A stretch of DNA of 64,000 bases, from contig CP114127.1 of the NCBI GenBank assembly GCA_029959195.1, positions 930,001-994,000 on the forward strand, written 5' to 3'. Each line of letters begins with the position of its first letter. Positions within the stretch are counted from its first letter, which is position 1. Shown in pieces: positions 36,902 through 48,383 of this stretch. The DNA is from Dictyophora rubrovolvata (lineage: Eukaryota > Basidiomycota > Agaricomycetes > Phallales > Phallaceae). The notes beneath the pieces were generated by a model. It did no database searches. It was given only the letters and a program-made list of their open reading frames with translations, and had not been told where the DNA came from. The translations under genes were made by a program, and so were the position numbers.

Positions 36902-37442
36902 ATATCGCCCGTATCTCCAGTGCGGCTCGATTTTCGGTCATTTTTTAAAGAGCGTTCTTTAAGAAGATATAAAGGAAAGAAATCACTTCAAAATGCGCAA
37001 CCTTGCTGACTACTTTGAGAGTATTTGCTGGGAGATTTGGTGTGAAGGACACTCCATGTTGGCTAGCCGAGCTCGGGACGGCTCGTCACGCTCCGGCAAG
37101 TCCCGTGTGATTTCTCCGTACCCTGACCGTAATTGTGATGACGGCACTCGAATTATGACTCTGCTTCTTCATCGGTTGATCTTTGGTATTTGGGCATCAT
37201 CAATGACCTAACTGGCTCGCTCGCAACGTTCGAGACTCACGAGTACTCACGGCTAATACCGCTTCAAATGTCGTCCTCCCCGGAGTCAATTCGATGAATA
37301 CCTGACACGTATCTTTTCAAGGGTTAAAAACGAGGTGACTTGGATGCCACCCGACAATTGCTGGAGAGCCAAAGACTGGCCAGTTCAGCCAATCGTTCGC
37401 AGAAAGAAAGAAAGAGCGATCTACACATGGATCTGAGTTCGA
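36902..37442. other. Upstream region of the dihydroorotate dehydrogenase gene
   Basis: No further gene recognised. An open frame at 36993-37211 has no conserved feature and probably lies in the promoter or 5' leader. Confidence 0.4.
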
Positions 37443-38552
37443 ATGCTTATCAATACCTTGTCTATTGATCCACCAGTTTTCAATTCCTCGTCGTTCTGGG
37501 CTTCATCCTATGAACAGCTTGAAGATCTTTACAACAGTCCCTACACAGGAGCAGTTACAACTCGAACTTCAACTTCAGAAGGGTTCAAAGAGGATCTCCA
37601 ACTTCACAAGGTTTCATTCCAGTTCCTTCGACGCAATGCAATTTGAATCCAGTTAATTTTATTTCAAGCATGCGTTTTTAGGCGGTGAAGCATCAATCAA
37701 TACGTATGGCTATTCCCCGCACCCACTCAAAACTTACTCGGACTGGATCCTTGCTATCCTATCGCGGTCCGCTGTGCGTACTAAACCCTTCATCATAAGC
37801 GTTGCCCCAAGTAGCGTGACGGAACTAACTCAAATGCTGGACATCATACAAGAACTACGACTCCGTATCAATGACCCCACATCGAACAACGACAAATGTC
37901 GGATCGGAATCGAGTTCAATACCTCCTGTCCAAACATCCAAGGGCACTGGCCACCAGCTTACAGTCCCGCTACGCTCATACCCTTTCTGAGCACCCTCAA
38001 AGCATATTTTGAACAAGATAACTCGCTTACCATTGGACTGAAACTCGCTCCTTTTGTTCACCATGGTCAATTTGAGGACCTGATCAAAGTGTTGGTCGAC
38101 TTAGTACCCACGGTTGGGACGACTGGGGAAGAAGACCGTCATTTTGTTTCATTTTTAAGCTGTACCAACACCCTAGGATCAAATTTCATTTTCCCGGATC
38201 AAGAAACAGGATCAGAGACTTTATCAAACTCTCCCGGACTGTTTGGCGGTTTGGGAGGTAAACCCATTCACACGTTATCTCTCGGGTAAGGCGACCAGAT
38301 CCAAGAGAGAAAGAGAAAAATAAGACTATTACATGCATCTAACATTATTGTTTCTGCAGAAACGTCCGAACTTTTAAGAAACTATTATCCGAGCATCCTT
38401 CGCCTGCCCTAAGAAGAATCCACATTATCGGCATCGGAGGAGTTACTTCAAAGGATGCCCGAGAAAGGATGGTAAAATCTGGTGCATCTGCTGTTGCATG
38501 CGCGACAGCTCTTGGACTATACGGCGTTGGAGTGTTCAAAGAGCTAGCATGA
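37443..38552 (+). CDS. Dihydroorotate dehydrogenase, class 1A-like FMN oxidoreductase
   Basis: Three exons (37443-37610, 37669-38285, 38360-38552) join in frame to 325 residues. The enzyme would oxidise dihydroorotate to orotate in pyrimidine synthesis. A soluble class 1 (fumarate-type, URA1-like) form is suggested by the lack of a targeting peptide or membrane helix. Visible motifs are SPYTGAVTTRTST, SINTYGYSPHPL, the catalytic loop FNTSCPNIQG with the class 1 Cys, LKLAPF, the SCTNTLG strand, GLFGGLGGKP and the FMN-phosphate loop IIGIGGVTSKDA. The first intron starts GTTTCA and ends TTCAAG; this choice restores KHAFLGGEASINTYGY, which matches the family, whereas reading through gives a stop. 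Basidiomycetes may carry more than one DHOD-like gene, so the physiological role is not certain. Confidence 0.87.
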
Positions 38553-38789
38553 GTTCCAGTTAATTGCCAAGATATCGATTTTGTATCTCTGCTAAATATA
38601 TCTAACCTCTGAACCTCAGAAGGACGTGGCACCTCTTATATTCGCATCGTGACACTTATAACTATACTCTGAACGCGAAACAGCAGGCAACAGTCCGTAA
38701 TTAAGGCGCCTGTCAGAGACTGGAATATACCGTTCTCAACGCGGACAAAATTGCCGAACACGATGAATACATATATAGATCCATGAGGT
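38553..38789. other. Short convergent spacer
   Basis: Nothing recognised between the dehydrogenase stop and the uncertain minus-strand gene. Confidence 0.4.
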
Positions 38790-39356
38790 TTACGACAGCC
38801 ATCGAGGCCGGGTCGAACCAAGGATCGGCTGAGCTATGCCTAACGGGTACTGCAAAGTAACAAAAGCGATCAGCATGTCAAAAACTAATAAACACAGCGA
38901 AAGCGACTCACAAAACTAACCCCACTTGAACTTGGCCATAACTGCTTCCCAGCTACTATAAACTTTAATTGCATTCCGTCCACAACTCGCCCCAACTTAT
39001 GATCTCACCGCCTACATTACGCATCTCACAGCGCAAAAGAATCGTTCGCCACGACCGTCGCGGTTGTTTGGAACTTGGGGTCGGCGACTCCAAGAATGGT
39101 CTACCTGAGACAGGAAGGAAAACACCCGACTGAAATACTTGGAGACTGTGATAGGGAACAGGAACAGGGTCTGCTTCGCGTTGTTGCACAAAATGTTCCT
39201 GTTGTCGACTGAAGGAAGTTGAAGAATACCGACCTGCCTGGGTTATATTGATATTTGTGGTTTGACCTAGGTTGCCGTCACTGGTACTGAGCAGTGAGGG
39301 GTTTGGATAAACCTCCACCCGCTAAATTGGCACTCTCAACCCGGAACGGTTCCTGA
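38790..39356 (-). CDS. Uncertain small minus-strand gene, unknown product
   Basis: A minus-strand region with good splice signals and long open frames but no recognised family. One model reads an exon containing VPVPYHSLQVFQSGVFLPV and SWRTILLRCEMRNVG, a 53-bp intron (GTGAGA...TATAG), an exon GKQLWPSSSG, a second intron (GTTAGT...TGCAG) and a final exon GIAQPILGSTRPRWLS ending at a TAA (38792-38790). Another frame through the same DNA (ESANLAGGGLSKPLTAQ upstream, then GILQLPSVDNRNILC) is also open. No convincing ATG was found in either; the first exon may lie further upstream or the gene may be decayed. Recorded as a candidate only. Confidence 0.3.
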
Positions 39357-39790
39357 TTCCGGGAGACAGCAGGGGGATGTGTGTGCAGTTATAAGAATTA
39401 AAGGCATGAGAAACAGAGAATCAATTGTCACAAGATGTGTCCATTTATTTCAAGTGCGCACCCTAGAGGTCAATATCACCTCAACAAAAGGGAAGAACGA
39501 TCAAGGTGGAATATCAAAACTGAACACACCAAACGGACAGCAATAACAGGACATTGAATGTAATCGAAAAGCAACTAAACAGCGGGACGGGTAGTAGGTA
39601 ATCCAGTCAAATTGAGTTGCAATACACCCAGATTAGGTATTAGAACGCGAGTAAAGGCTGTGTTCCAAATCGTTGTTTGCCCGAGCGGTCGACGTGGACA
39701 GGGTTTAGCCTCGACGTGAACAACTTGAAGTCTGGACTCTGGAGTTCTTGCGTGTAGTCACAATGTCACCGTCACGTCACACCTCAAGAA
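39357..39790. other. Spacer upstream of bL31m; open minus-strand segment
   Basis: It holds the promoter of the ribosomal protein gene. On the minus strand, 39752-39575 is open for 59 codons (LGQTTIWNTAFTRVLIPN) with no ATG; it could be an exon of the uncertain gene at 38790-39356 or chance. Confidence 0.35.
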
Positions 39791-40264
39791 ATGTTTTCTC
39801 GACCTCTTGTAAGACTCCCCTCAAACCAATGCGTCAATACTATTCATTACGCTCTCCGCCAAATACCGAAATACCAGACTCGCTCCGTTTCTGACTCGCC
39901 GTACGGCCGCGCACATGTCTGGAAACGGCGACGTCCAAAACTCCCCAACCCCATCGTACCCATTTTCCCTCAACGTGTCGTACAATCGGATGGTTCGACA
40001 TTCGTACACTACATCACCTCTCCAAAGTCGACTATCCGGCTGACTCGTGATTTAACCAACAATCCATTGTGGAACTACGGCGCAACTGGCGGACGCTTCG
40101 AAGATGACGAAGGTAGCGCGGGACGAATGGGACGGTTCCGGAGGAGGTTTGAGGAGCTTAGTGACAATGCAGATTGGATTGTTGAGGAGTCGAGTACACT
40201 TCCCGCAGATACCGTTACTCCCCCAGTCGGCAAGAATGAAAAGAAAGGCAATAAGAAAAGCTGA
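39791..40264 (+). CDS. Mitochondrial large-subunit ribosomal protein bL31m
   Basis: An intronless gene for 157 residues. The N-terminus is basic and free of acids until about residue 34, as expected for a mitochondrial import signal. The core contains KLPNPIVPIFPQRVVQSD, GSTFVHYITSPKSTIRL and TRDLTNNPLWN, which match the fungal bL31m family (yeast Mrpl36). The C-terminal third is acidic then lysine-rich and is variable in the family. The product would be a component of the mitoribosome large subunit. Confidence 0.8.
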   Translation: MFSRPLVRLPSNQCVNTIHYALRQIPKYQTRSVSDSPYGRAHVWKRRRPKLPNPIVPIFPQRVVQSDGSTFVHYITSPKSTIRLTRDLTNNPLWNYGATGGRFEDDEGSAGRMGRFRRRFEELSDNADWIVEESSTLPADTVTPPVGKNEKKGNKKS

Positions 40265-40439
40265 ATTGTTTTGTATGGTGGGTTTGGCTATTTGGTCGAA
40301 TATAAATCGTTCTAAAATGCAGTAATTCGTAGTGCGCCATTCAAATTCACTATGTCAAAAAGTAATAATCCTTGCCAAATATATGTGGGGAGATGAACTT
40401 TACGGAATGTTAATGAGCGTTCAACTGGTGGTCAGAATG

Positions 40440-40680
40440 GCCTCCAAGTACCTAGTAACTTAACATGAAACAGAAGCCAGCGTATAAAGTGCCATTGTAT
40501 ATTCAGGATATACGGCTACAAATTCAATTTCGCGAAGACATCGCTCACATTGCAATATTCACATCCAAGGGATCAAACAGCGAGCGAATAAGAGCTGAGA
40601 ATGGGTGATCTCGAATTTTCATGGACATCCCGTAACTGGGACAGTGATTCACTGGAATAGAAAACAAGATGAGAGGTAGA
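40440..40680 (-). pseudogene. Decayed partial copy of DML1 exons
   Basis: This stretch aligns on the same strand with 42340-42600, inside the DML1 gene. Shared blocks include CCCGTAACTGGGACA, GAGAATGGGT, ATTCAGGATATAC and CGAAGACATC. It covers the exon that codes LLSQLRDEYPKLPILSFCS in the gene, the following intron and the start of the next exon. Small deletions and stops break every frame here. It is an eroded tandem duplicate of an internal part of DML1, about 700 bp beyond the 3' end of the living gene. Confidence 0.75.
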
Positions 40681-41387
40681 CAAAGGAAAATCTAGACTTT
40701 TCGCCACCCTTGTCACCGCCTACCTTAGGACCTCTCTCAAGTTGCTCTGAGACATTCAATATAGCTACTGGTACCAGACTTAGTAATGCTCGGGACCATT
40801 CATGTCCCCCGGCCTCTTCCTGAGGCGGCGGGCTATAGTTCGGACTTACAAACTACTTACGGCGTTCTAAATTATCAGCCAGGTGAATAATGCAATAATA
40901 CATTTATTAGATGCGCGGTTTTAGTCAAGTAGCTACTGCGCGAACACCGTTTTAAATCTTCTATGTCGAGGCCGCTGGTGTCTTTCGGAGGTATTACGTT
41001 TCTGCGGTGAGGATATAGATCAATAAATATAAATATAATTTATAGCATTGTTCAAGCCCCAAGTCCATTGGTTTTTTTGACTTTCGATTAGCATTTGGGA
41101 GCCTATTAAAGTGAGTTCTCTCTTCATCATTGGCATATTTTATCACGCGCCCCGTAGATAGGTTTACCACCACAGCTATCACCTTCACTTAACTCTTCGA
41201 GTCCGGCCCCGCTTGAACGAGGGTTTGTCGCAGGTGGCAGAAGTCGAAACATCAGTGGAAAGCTTACAGAACCTGGTGAAATCTTAACGTGCTAACAGTC
41301 GGAAAAGATAAGGAAAGTCGACATGGTAACTAAATGTAAATAGCTATTACTAGGCCGCTTCAGATATATTTAGCATAACATGACGTT
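40681..41387. other. Intergenic between the DML1 fragment and DML1
   Basis: AT-rich spacer; no gene recognised. Further eroded sequence from the DML1 duplication may extend here but I could not trace it. Confidence 0.4.
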
Positions 41388-43504
41388 TCAATCATCCTCG
41401 TCGATATCTCGTTCATCTTCTTCCTCGTCATCACCTTCATAGGCCCCAACCCATTTCCACCAGTCTTCTCCAGAGTCCTTAACCACGTCTCTCTCAATGC
41501 CAAGCTCTTCAATGACGCCCGTGTATCTCTTAGATACTCCACCAACAAATTGAGCATATGCTTTGGCTAGTTTGCCGGTACGGGATGTTGTACGAATGGA
41601 CGAGTATAATGGAACAGACCGGATCCGAATGGGCCGTGACTGATTTGTGAAGAATTGGGGATACGATGAAGGGATAGGGTAAGGGATATCGACAAAGGTA
41701 CTGTTCGAAAAGGTTTAGAGCCCATAAGCACCAATTACATGCGTAAAAGTGGGACGTACTTGATATGAAAGGGCTCTCGGAACCCACTATGAATTTCGCT
41801 CACCCATTCCAAAACCGCGGACTTTTTGCCAGCATCAAGTCCGCGGTAAACCGCTCGCTGAGCGAACGGAAGTGATTCCGTCTCCTAAAGGAGATATATG
41901 AGGAAAAATATTCACATTAGAAGATTTAATTCTTACTTCATGTAAGCTAGAAGGATGTGAGAAGTCAAACTCGGATCCTTTAACATTTGAAATTAAATTT
42001 GTCAATGAGAATGTCCCCGTCATGGCGGAGAATGGAGTATCGTTTCTCCAATTCATGTGTGAAGTCAATGTAGACATGTCAATCGATCCAGGAACATTTG
42101 ATTTTAACCTAGAGATTGATCGTTCCAAACGCCGATTTGAAAACGGATATGGTTCCTCACCGAAGAGGTAGGGTTATGCTTTCAATATGAGCGGATAACA
42201 GTGCCGAGGAATGATATGGGCTCAGAAACTATCAGGCCCGGTCATTTCTGAAAGGTTTTCATTGGAACATAAAAATACTGACATTAGTCACAATATCTTC
42301 ACACCACGAACTCCTGTTCCAAGAACTTGGATGCTGTAATGGAATAACCTGACATGAAAGAGAAGCTAATTTATGGAGTGTCATTGCGTCATTCAGGATA
42401 TACATCCCTGTTTCCGGCTAAAAATCGTGATTCGAGTTTCATGAATTAAATCACGAAGAAATCACGAAGACATCACTCACATCATCAACATTCGTATTCA
42501 GGGGATCACGGGGCGACAGCGAACAGAAACTGAGAATGGGTAATTTCGGATATTCATCCCGTAACTGGGACAATAATTCAACAGAAAATGAACCAAACGA
42601 GACCGCGTCTATGGTTGTTTGGAGTCCCTACGACAAAACACGTGTATACTTCATAATTCTAAAAAGAAGCAACAGCCTGTAGCCGTACCTGTAATAAATC
42701 GCATTCCTCGGCAAATATTCTGAAAACATCATCTTGAATATCATGGTCCTAGATAACGGTAACATAGTTTGTTCTGTATCAATAAAACACGCTTACTGAT
42801 ATGACTTCTCGATATCTTTCGATACCCCTAGCCCAGCCGACATCACGTTCCCAGTCTGGAGGATCTGGTAGCCGACATAATCCACGAGGATGATAGTAGA
42901 CTCTTGAAAAATCAGACCAATAGAAGATAGAAGACGTAAAATCGCGCGGTGGTTCTTCGTTGACTTTTGCATCTTCTTGGTCGTCCCCCTCTTTTTCCAT
43001 AAACTCGTGGTAGGAGCTTTGGGGTATCTGCTCCTGTTGAAAAATTGAAACAGAACCTGTCCTGCTTGAGAGTGTTATCTTATGCAATCGTATTGAAGAA
43101 GAACGTTGCGAACCATAGGGCAGGATCTGAATCCGCGTTATCTGTTGTGTCTCCGGACCTGGACGCGTCAATGTTGGCCGTTGAACCGAATTGTTCTTGG
43201 AATGTTTAAGTCGATAGCTGTAAGAAAACAGGGGTTCTCACTCACTTTTATAATCCAGTAGAATGGCACGGGGAGTATAGGTCACTGTGTCCTAGTTTAT
43301 TCACTTTCAGAATCTTTAAGTTTCAAGGAACATCCACGAAAAACGTACGTCCCGAGCTCGACCCTCTTGAAAGGATATGTCATGATCTACGAGGATTTCA
43401 TCTTTTTCGGAACTATCGTCATAGGTAAAGTAACTTCGCGAAGTATTGAAGAAATGAGCCGCGAGGTAGCCTGTCCCTGTATGAAGGTAGAGAATCTCTT
43501 TCAT
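41388..43504 (-). CDS. DML1: DML1/Misato, mitochondrial inheritance tubulin-like protein
   Basis: A multi-exon minus-strand gene from the ATG at 43504 to a TGA at 41390-41388. Misato-family proteins resemble tubulins and act in mitochondrial distribution and DNA inheritance. The N-terminal block MKEILYLHTGTGYLAAHFFN plus DISFQEG is typical. Next come FYWSDFSRVYYHPRGL, the tubulin-like DDVFRIFAEECDLLQGLQ, an exon with LLSQLRDEYPKLPILSF, ALLSAHIESITLPLR, and a C-terminal half with MSTLTSHMNWRNDTPF, RAVYRGLD and a strongly acidic tail (DDEEEDERDIDEDD). The gene is complete. It is divergent from the SEC14-like gene, 216 bp between starts. A decayed partial copy lies downstream. Confidence 0.88.
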
Positions 43505-43720
43505 TATCTGTCACGGAGTTTCTATTTTTGGTATGTGTGTTTTCGTGACAGTGTGTGCACGTAATCTTTTGTCACAGCCTGAGCAATCAAATAAATTTCT
43601 GGTTTAAACAAAGAGTTCATATATAAATATTCAATAGCTAACACAATTTTGAATCACCTGGATTCCACAATTAAATGCAGAGAAACGAGTCAGACTCATT
43701 GGCTGCGCATTACAAATCAC

Positions 43721-45266
43721 ATGAGTCGGGAACAAGCCGAGATCAACTCCCCAAGCATGCCGCATGGGTTAGTAAGTGAGCATGTCCTACGCCATCATTA
43801 TTCATTGACACCTCCTTGACCGAACTCGTTCAGCTCGACATCAATTCTATCTTTCCAATGTCGATTATCATTCAAGAACATGAGCGCGGCATAATTGACC
43901 AATTTCGGATGGTACTTTTGAACGAGGGTATCGTCTCACCTGGGGACACTATAGGAATAGACGACGTTACATTATTGTTGGTAAAATCCCGTGGCATGAC
44001 TGCATTGACGTATCTTTTGACGAAAAGGACTGTTTTTCTCCTGTAAGACGATTTCTGCGCGCTCGAAAGCTCAACATACATGATGCAAAGAAGATGGTGG
44101 TTAATTGCCAGCATTGGCGGAAGACAGTAGAAGGTGTTGGAATGGACGTGTTGTATGATTCAATAGACCCTTTAGATGCAAGTCTATTCTGGTTATTATT
44201 ACGTTACTAACTTCTTTACATTCATCAGTATCCAGAGAGAGAACTTGTCACACAATACTGGCCTTTGTATTTTCATAAAGTATGACTTCATCTGCCGCAC
44301 TTTCCACCGCTATTAATGAAATTTACACTTTTTTAGACAGATAAAGTTGGATTTTTCATACCCTCTTTTTTTTGTGAAATAATTGATGGACTTGAAGGAA
44401 GGACATCCAATTAATATCCAGGCATTCGGCAAACTTGATGTTGCCTCCTGTGAGTACCTACTGTCTGCTAAAGCAAGATTATTCACAATTTAATCATGTG
44501 CGTCATAGTACTAAAGAAGGTCGATGGCGATCGACAGTGGAAAGCGTTTCTTACCAACTGCGACCTACCTATACGAGAGATATTTCCGGCATGTTCAAGA
44601 GTCAAAGGCGCTCCGATCGCCTCATCCTTCTGTATAGTCGACTTGAAAGGCTTTAAGCAAGTTGACCCAAAAACCATGCTTTTGAAATAAATTATTCATA
44701 TTCTCTTCATAGCTTGCAGAAGTTTTGGTCAGCCAAATCTCACTTGAGAGCAGCATTTCAGATTGCTCAAGACTATTACCCAGAAATGTAGGCATTTTGT
44801 TCCTGTATAATCTCCGAAACGTAACTTACTCTCATCAGGATGGCCAAGCTTGTCATTATAAATGCACCCCCTTCCTTTACTGTAATTTGGGCTGCCGTTA
44901 AACCATGGCTCGCTGCGGAAACTGTGGCGAAAGTAGTGATCCTAGGTATTCAAGTTGCTCACGTTGACCTACCATAGCTTATTTTTTCATGTCATCGTAG
45001 GGGCGGATTATAAGAACTTTTTATTACAATTCATAGATCCAGAGAATCTTCCGTCAAACTTCGGGGGAACTTGCACTTGCGAAAACCTCGGTGGTTGTGC
45101 TTTAGCTGGCGATGGACCATGGCTGGAAGGAAGGATCTACACGGGACAAGGACCGTCCAAGTACAAACCCAAACTCGAGCAAGAGTTATGTGAACTTCAA
45201 GCGAGAAATGTAAAGGAAGAGCATTCAATACCGGCCGATCCTGCGACTATTCAAGTCGAAGGCTAA
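43721..45266 (+). CDS. SEC14-like phosphatidylinositol transfer protein (CRAL-TRIO)
   Basis: A multi-exon gene of about 320 residues, close to the yeast Sec14 length. The protein would exchange phosphatidylinositol and phosphatidylcholine between membranes and support Golgi transport. The CRAL-TRIO N domain shows DDVTLLRFLRARKLNIHDAK and NCQHWRKTVEGVG. The lipid-binding domain shows YPERELVTQYWPLYFHKTDK, GHPINIQAFGKLD, the CIVDLKGF strand, MAKLVIINAPPSFTVIWAAV, KPWLAAETVAKVVIL and the gate/closing block FIDPENLPSNFGGTCTC followed by ENLGGC. The start MSREQAEIN at 43721 leads into an early intron. The R-F-L-R motif needs an intron with a GTTGGT donor. At least one internal exon (44490-44660) must be read in the frame giving LPIREIFPACSR. 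Confidence 0.87.
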
Positions 45267-48200
45267 CATTGTTCTTTTTGTCAAACCCTTACCTTAGACA
45301 TATTCACCTGCTCGTTCGTCTATAAATTATTTCAAACGATTGACGAATCCTATTTTGTAGTGTTATTGTACTGGTCCTTCCAATACCAGTACGTCTTGTC
45401 CATTTGTATAATTGAATAATAATAAGGCAGCTCACTGGTTCGGGTATACCAAACTATAGTGATTACATGTTTTTAAAAAACACTAGTAGTTACTCTACTT
45501 CACGTTCGCTCCGTATTTCATTAATCCATGGCATGGAACTAATCGAATCAAAATTTGCTGTGGGTGAAGTTTTGTTGAAGTCTCGTTTCGAAATTGAAAT
45601 GAGGACCCTGAAATCCGTGTTCATAGGGTTCATGGTCCCCAAAAAATCCACTTAGCCCCAGTACTCGACCCCAAAGTCGGGCGTGTGACCCTCGAACTTT
45701 CTTCAATGTGAGAACCCCAGGCCTTTTATCATAATAAGGTTATAGGGAGATATTTGATCTTCTGGCCTTGATGGCGCTTGCAGTTGCTACTTGAACGCGT
45801 GGAGATGAAATTTTTCTCTATCATGCCGTTATGTTAAGCTATGCAGATGTCTGCAGACTATGACGCGAATCAATCGGAGATCTCAATGTGTCCGTGAACA
45901 CATTCCGAAGAGAGTTTTGTTAAATCCCCTCCCTTGGTTCAATCGTGACCTCACCAGGTAGCCGAGCAGCGTCAAAATCGATATCACGGCTTTTATACCA
46001 AGCTATCACGGCTCTTTTGTTTCTCCGGCGACTCATTCCTACTCGACTTCAACACAACGCGCTGAGCCGACATGCATTGTTCAACAAAGCCCCGTGCAAT
46101 GCATTTTTGAAAATGTGGCACACAAGCATCTCGTGCAACCAATTCCGCTCCCAGACGATTAATTGCATATGTCAAACATGCATAGTAAAGAAGCATTATT
46201 ATCCTGGAGTTTGAAGGAAAAGTATGTCTGCGTTAATGGGTTAGCGTGGTTCATGACAAGCTGCAGCTCCTCAAATTACCTTCGAAACCTTCCCGACATA
46301 GAAATACAATTTCTTTTTTTCGGTAATCATGGTTATATCTTCACCAGCATGTCTTCAATTCATTGTTCGGCATACTCGAGATTGACTAGGCTAAATATAG
46401 ATTTATGTCAATTGTGAGAATTTCCCAGGCGTCCAATCCAAAGCAGCGTAGGACTAAGGAGATATTTGCCGACCGCTGACCTTCTAAACTGGCGGATAAG
46501 CCAGAGACTGTGATTTATTCGAGGTGTGAGACCAGATCTATATACTACTAACATTACGGAAGCAACTCACCGGTTTCTTCCAGTATTCGGAAACCGCATA
46601 TTTTCACTCACTGTGACGCTTCGAGGTAATTGAAGCCGATATCGTGCCACGAGACATAGAAAACACTCGATGTTTGCACATACACAACCGAATCGGAGGT
46701 AGATTTTTGGTAGTAGAACTACCTGGAAATCCTTGCATCATGCTTTCCATGAGGTTAGCGACGCAAACATTGTAGTGCGACCACACCACCTTTGAAAGTG
46801 TCCTTGCCATCAATGAATGCGGCGTCGCCGCGAAGTACTTGCGCATAGTGTCCGGAAACTTTCAGATTTGCCACCGGCCATAAAAAAATTTACTGAAACG
46901 AGGATTTTATTTTTATTTGGTCTACATGTACATGTACCGTTCCTTGCCACCACAATTCTGATCTGCTTCTTCCCCGCATTACTCCGACGAATATCCTGCT
47001 GAGTAGAGGCTTTATTACTTCGACCGCAAGGTACACATGTCTTTAGAAGAATCAAACGGTGACCTTGCTTCATCCGGTAATTTAAGTTATGGGAAACGAC
47101 GCAACTTCACTGAAACACGTTACACGAGTACGGATGTGCTGCCGTAGCACATCGTTCCTGACGGTCGAGCTTAAGGATCGGTCATTTTATCTTGCCACTG
47201 TAGTGCTTTTCATTTGGAAAAAAAAGTTGCTTCCGGGCGTATGGATAGTACAATTGTCAATTTGAGCCAATCACGGGGGAAAATCATTCAATTATCAAAC
47301 GAGGCTCGAAAAGAGTACTCATGAATAGTACTCTGGACAAAATCAATTCACTTCCAAGACTAAGAGATATATTCCGGATCTCGGTGGGGATTTTCGATAT
47401 TTCAAAATCGACACTGAATTCTCCAGATTTCTCGATTTTTCCTTGAACAGCCAAGGCCCTGCCATATCGGGATCCTAACATGAGTAATATCGCTCCAACT
47501 ACGGACTGCTATGGATCACAAATCGATCCACGATGTTGAATATTGTAAGCCTCGTGAGTCAACTTTTATGGCTTGCAAAGTTTATCGGATGCTTTAGTAA
47601 TATGTTTATTATGCATACACCAAGTCAATCGTATTTGCATACGCATACGCATGCATGCCTGAGAATTGATTGAAACCACGTCATCACCACTTGAATCCCA
47701 CAGCAATCATAAAATTAAAAAAGCGCAATCGAGATCATATTTATTTCCGATTCTGAATCTCAGATCTCAGGAGGCTCCTCAAGGCTGGTTCATCGATGCC
47801 CATCCCATCCTTTCAAAGCGTTCGGCATCGATATCCCTAAAATCATCTTCGAAACCATCACCTCTTCTGATACAGGCCAAACACCTTGACAAGTGGATGC
47901 TTCCGTACAGATCTTAATCATATAGCGTGTCAAGTGTTTATATTTTATTTTACCAGAACTCAATTAAGACTTTCGCCACTGATGCGTTGTTTAAAGTTTG
48001 CAGATAACCAATGGCTTGCGTGATTGGTGGTTCCGGCATATATATCTACATGCGTTTTCCATCCACATGCCTTGTGGTGATGTAGGATTACGGTGGTGAA
48101 AAGTATGAAAAATGCTACTGAAAATTTCTTACTCGTAGCTAGCTGAGCCTGAAGATGCGTACGTCGTATAGATTCAGAGGCCTTGGCTGTTCTCGGAAGC

Positions 48201-48383
48201 CGAGAATCATAATATAATGGTACGCCAGGTTGGAGAACAAACAGTAAGCACTGTTTTAGGATAGTAATACAACAAATATAAGCTGGAGAACTAATCACTA
48301 TGTGTGATACAAGTCAGTAGCAATTTTAGTTGTGTTATTATTACAATAATGCCTACATTTTGTGGAAGGTGTCCTCTTGTTCA
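45267..48383. other. 3.1 kb gene-poor stretch
   Basis: AT-rich, with no recognised family. The best orphan frames are on the minus strand at 46846-46604 (starts MRKYFAATPHSLMARTLSK; looks codon-like until a possible donor after 42 codons) and 48298-47960 (contains one hydrophobic stretch), and on the plus strand at 47666-47917. None has a conserved motif. Alternating GCATAC repeats occur at 47635-47656. Confidence 0.4.

Noticed and set aside
36993-37211. 72-codon plus-strand frame
   Set aside because: It lies in the promoter of the dehydrogenase gene and has no conserved feature.
37443-37682. Frameshift in the dihydroorotate dehydrogenase gene after exon 1
   Set aside because: A 58-bp intron (37611-37668) ending in TTCAAG restores the family sequence in frame.
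38800-38840. GGTTCGACCC box on the minus strand, like a tRNA B box
   Set aside because: The only A-box-like string (TAGCTCAG) is about 15 bases away, too close for a tRNA.
42200-42330. Stop codons within DML1 suggesting a pseudogene
   Set aside because: An intron from GTCAGT to GATAG removes them and gives ALLSAHIESITLPLR in frame.
40440-42600. Transposon or satellite origin for the repeat pair at 40.5 and 42.4 kb
   Set aside because: One member is an internal piece of DML1 with its intron, so a local gene-fragment duplication explains it.
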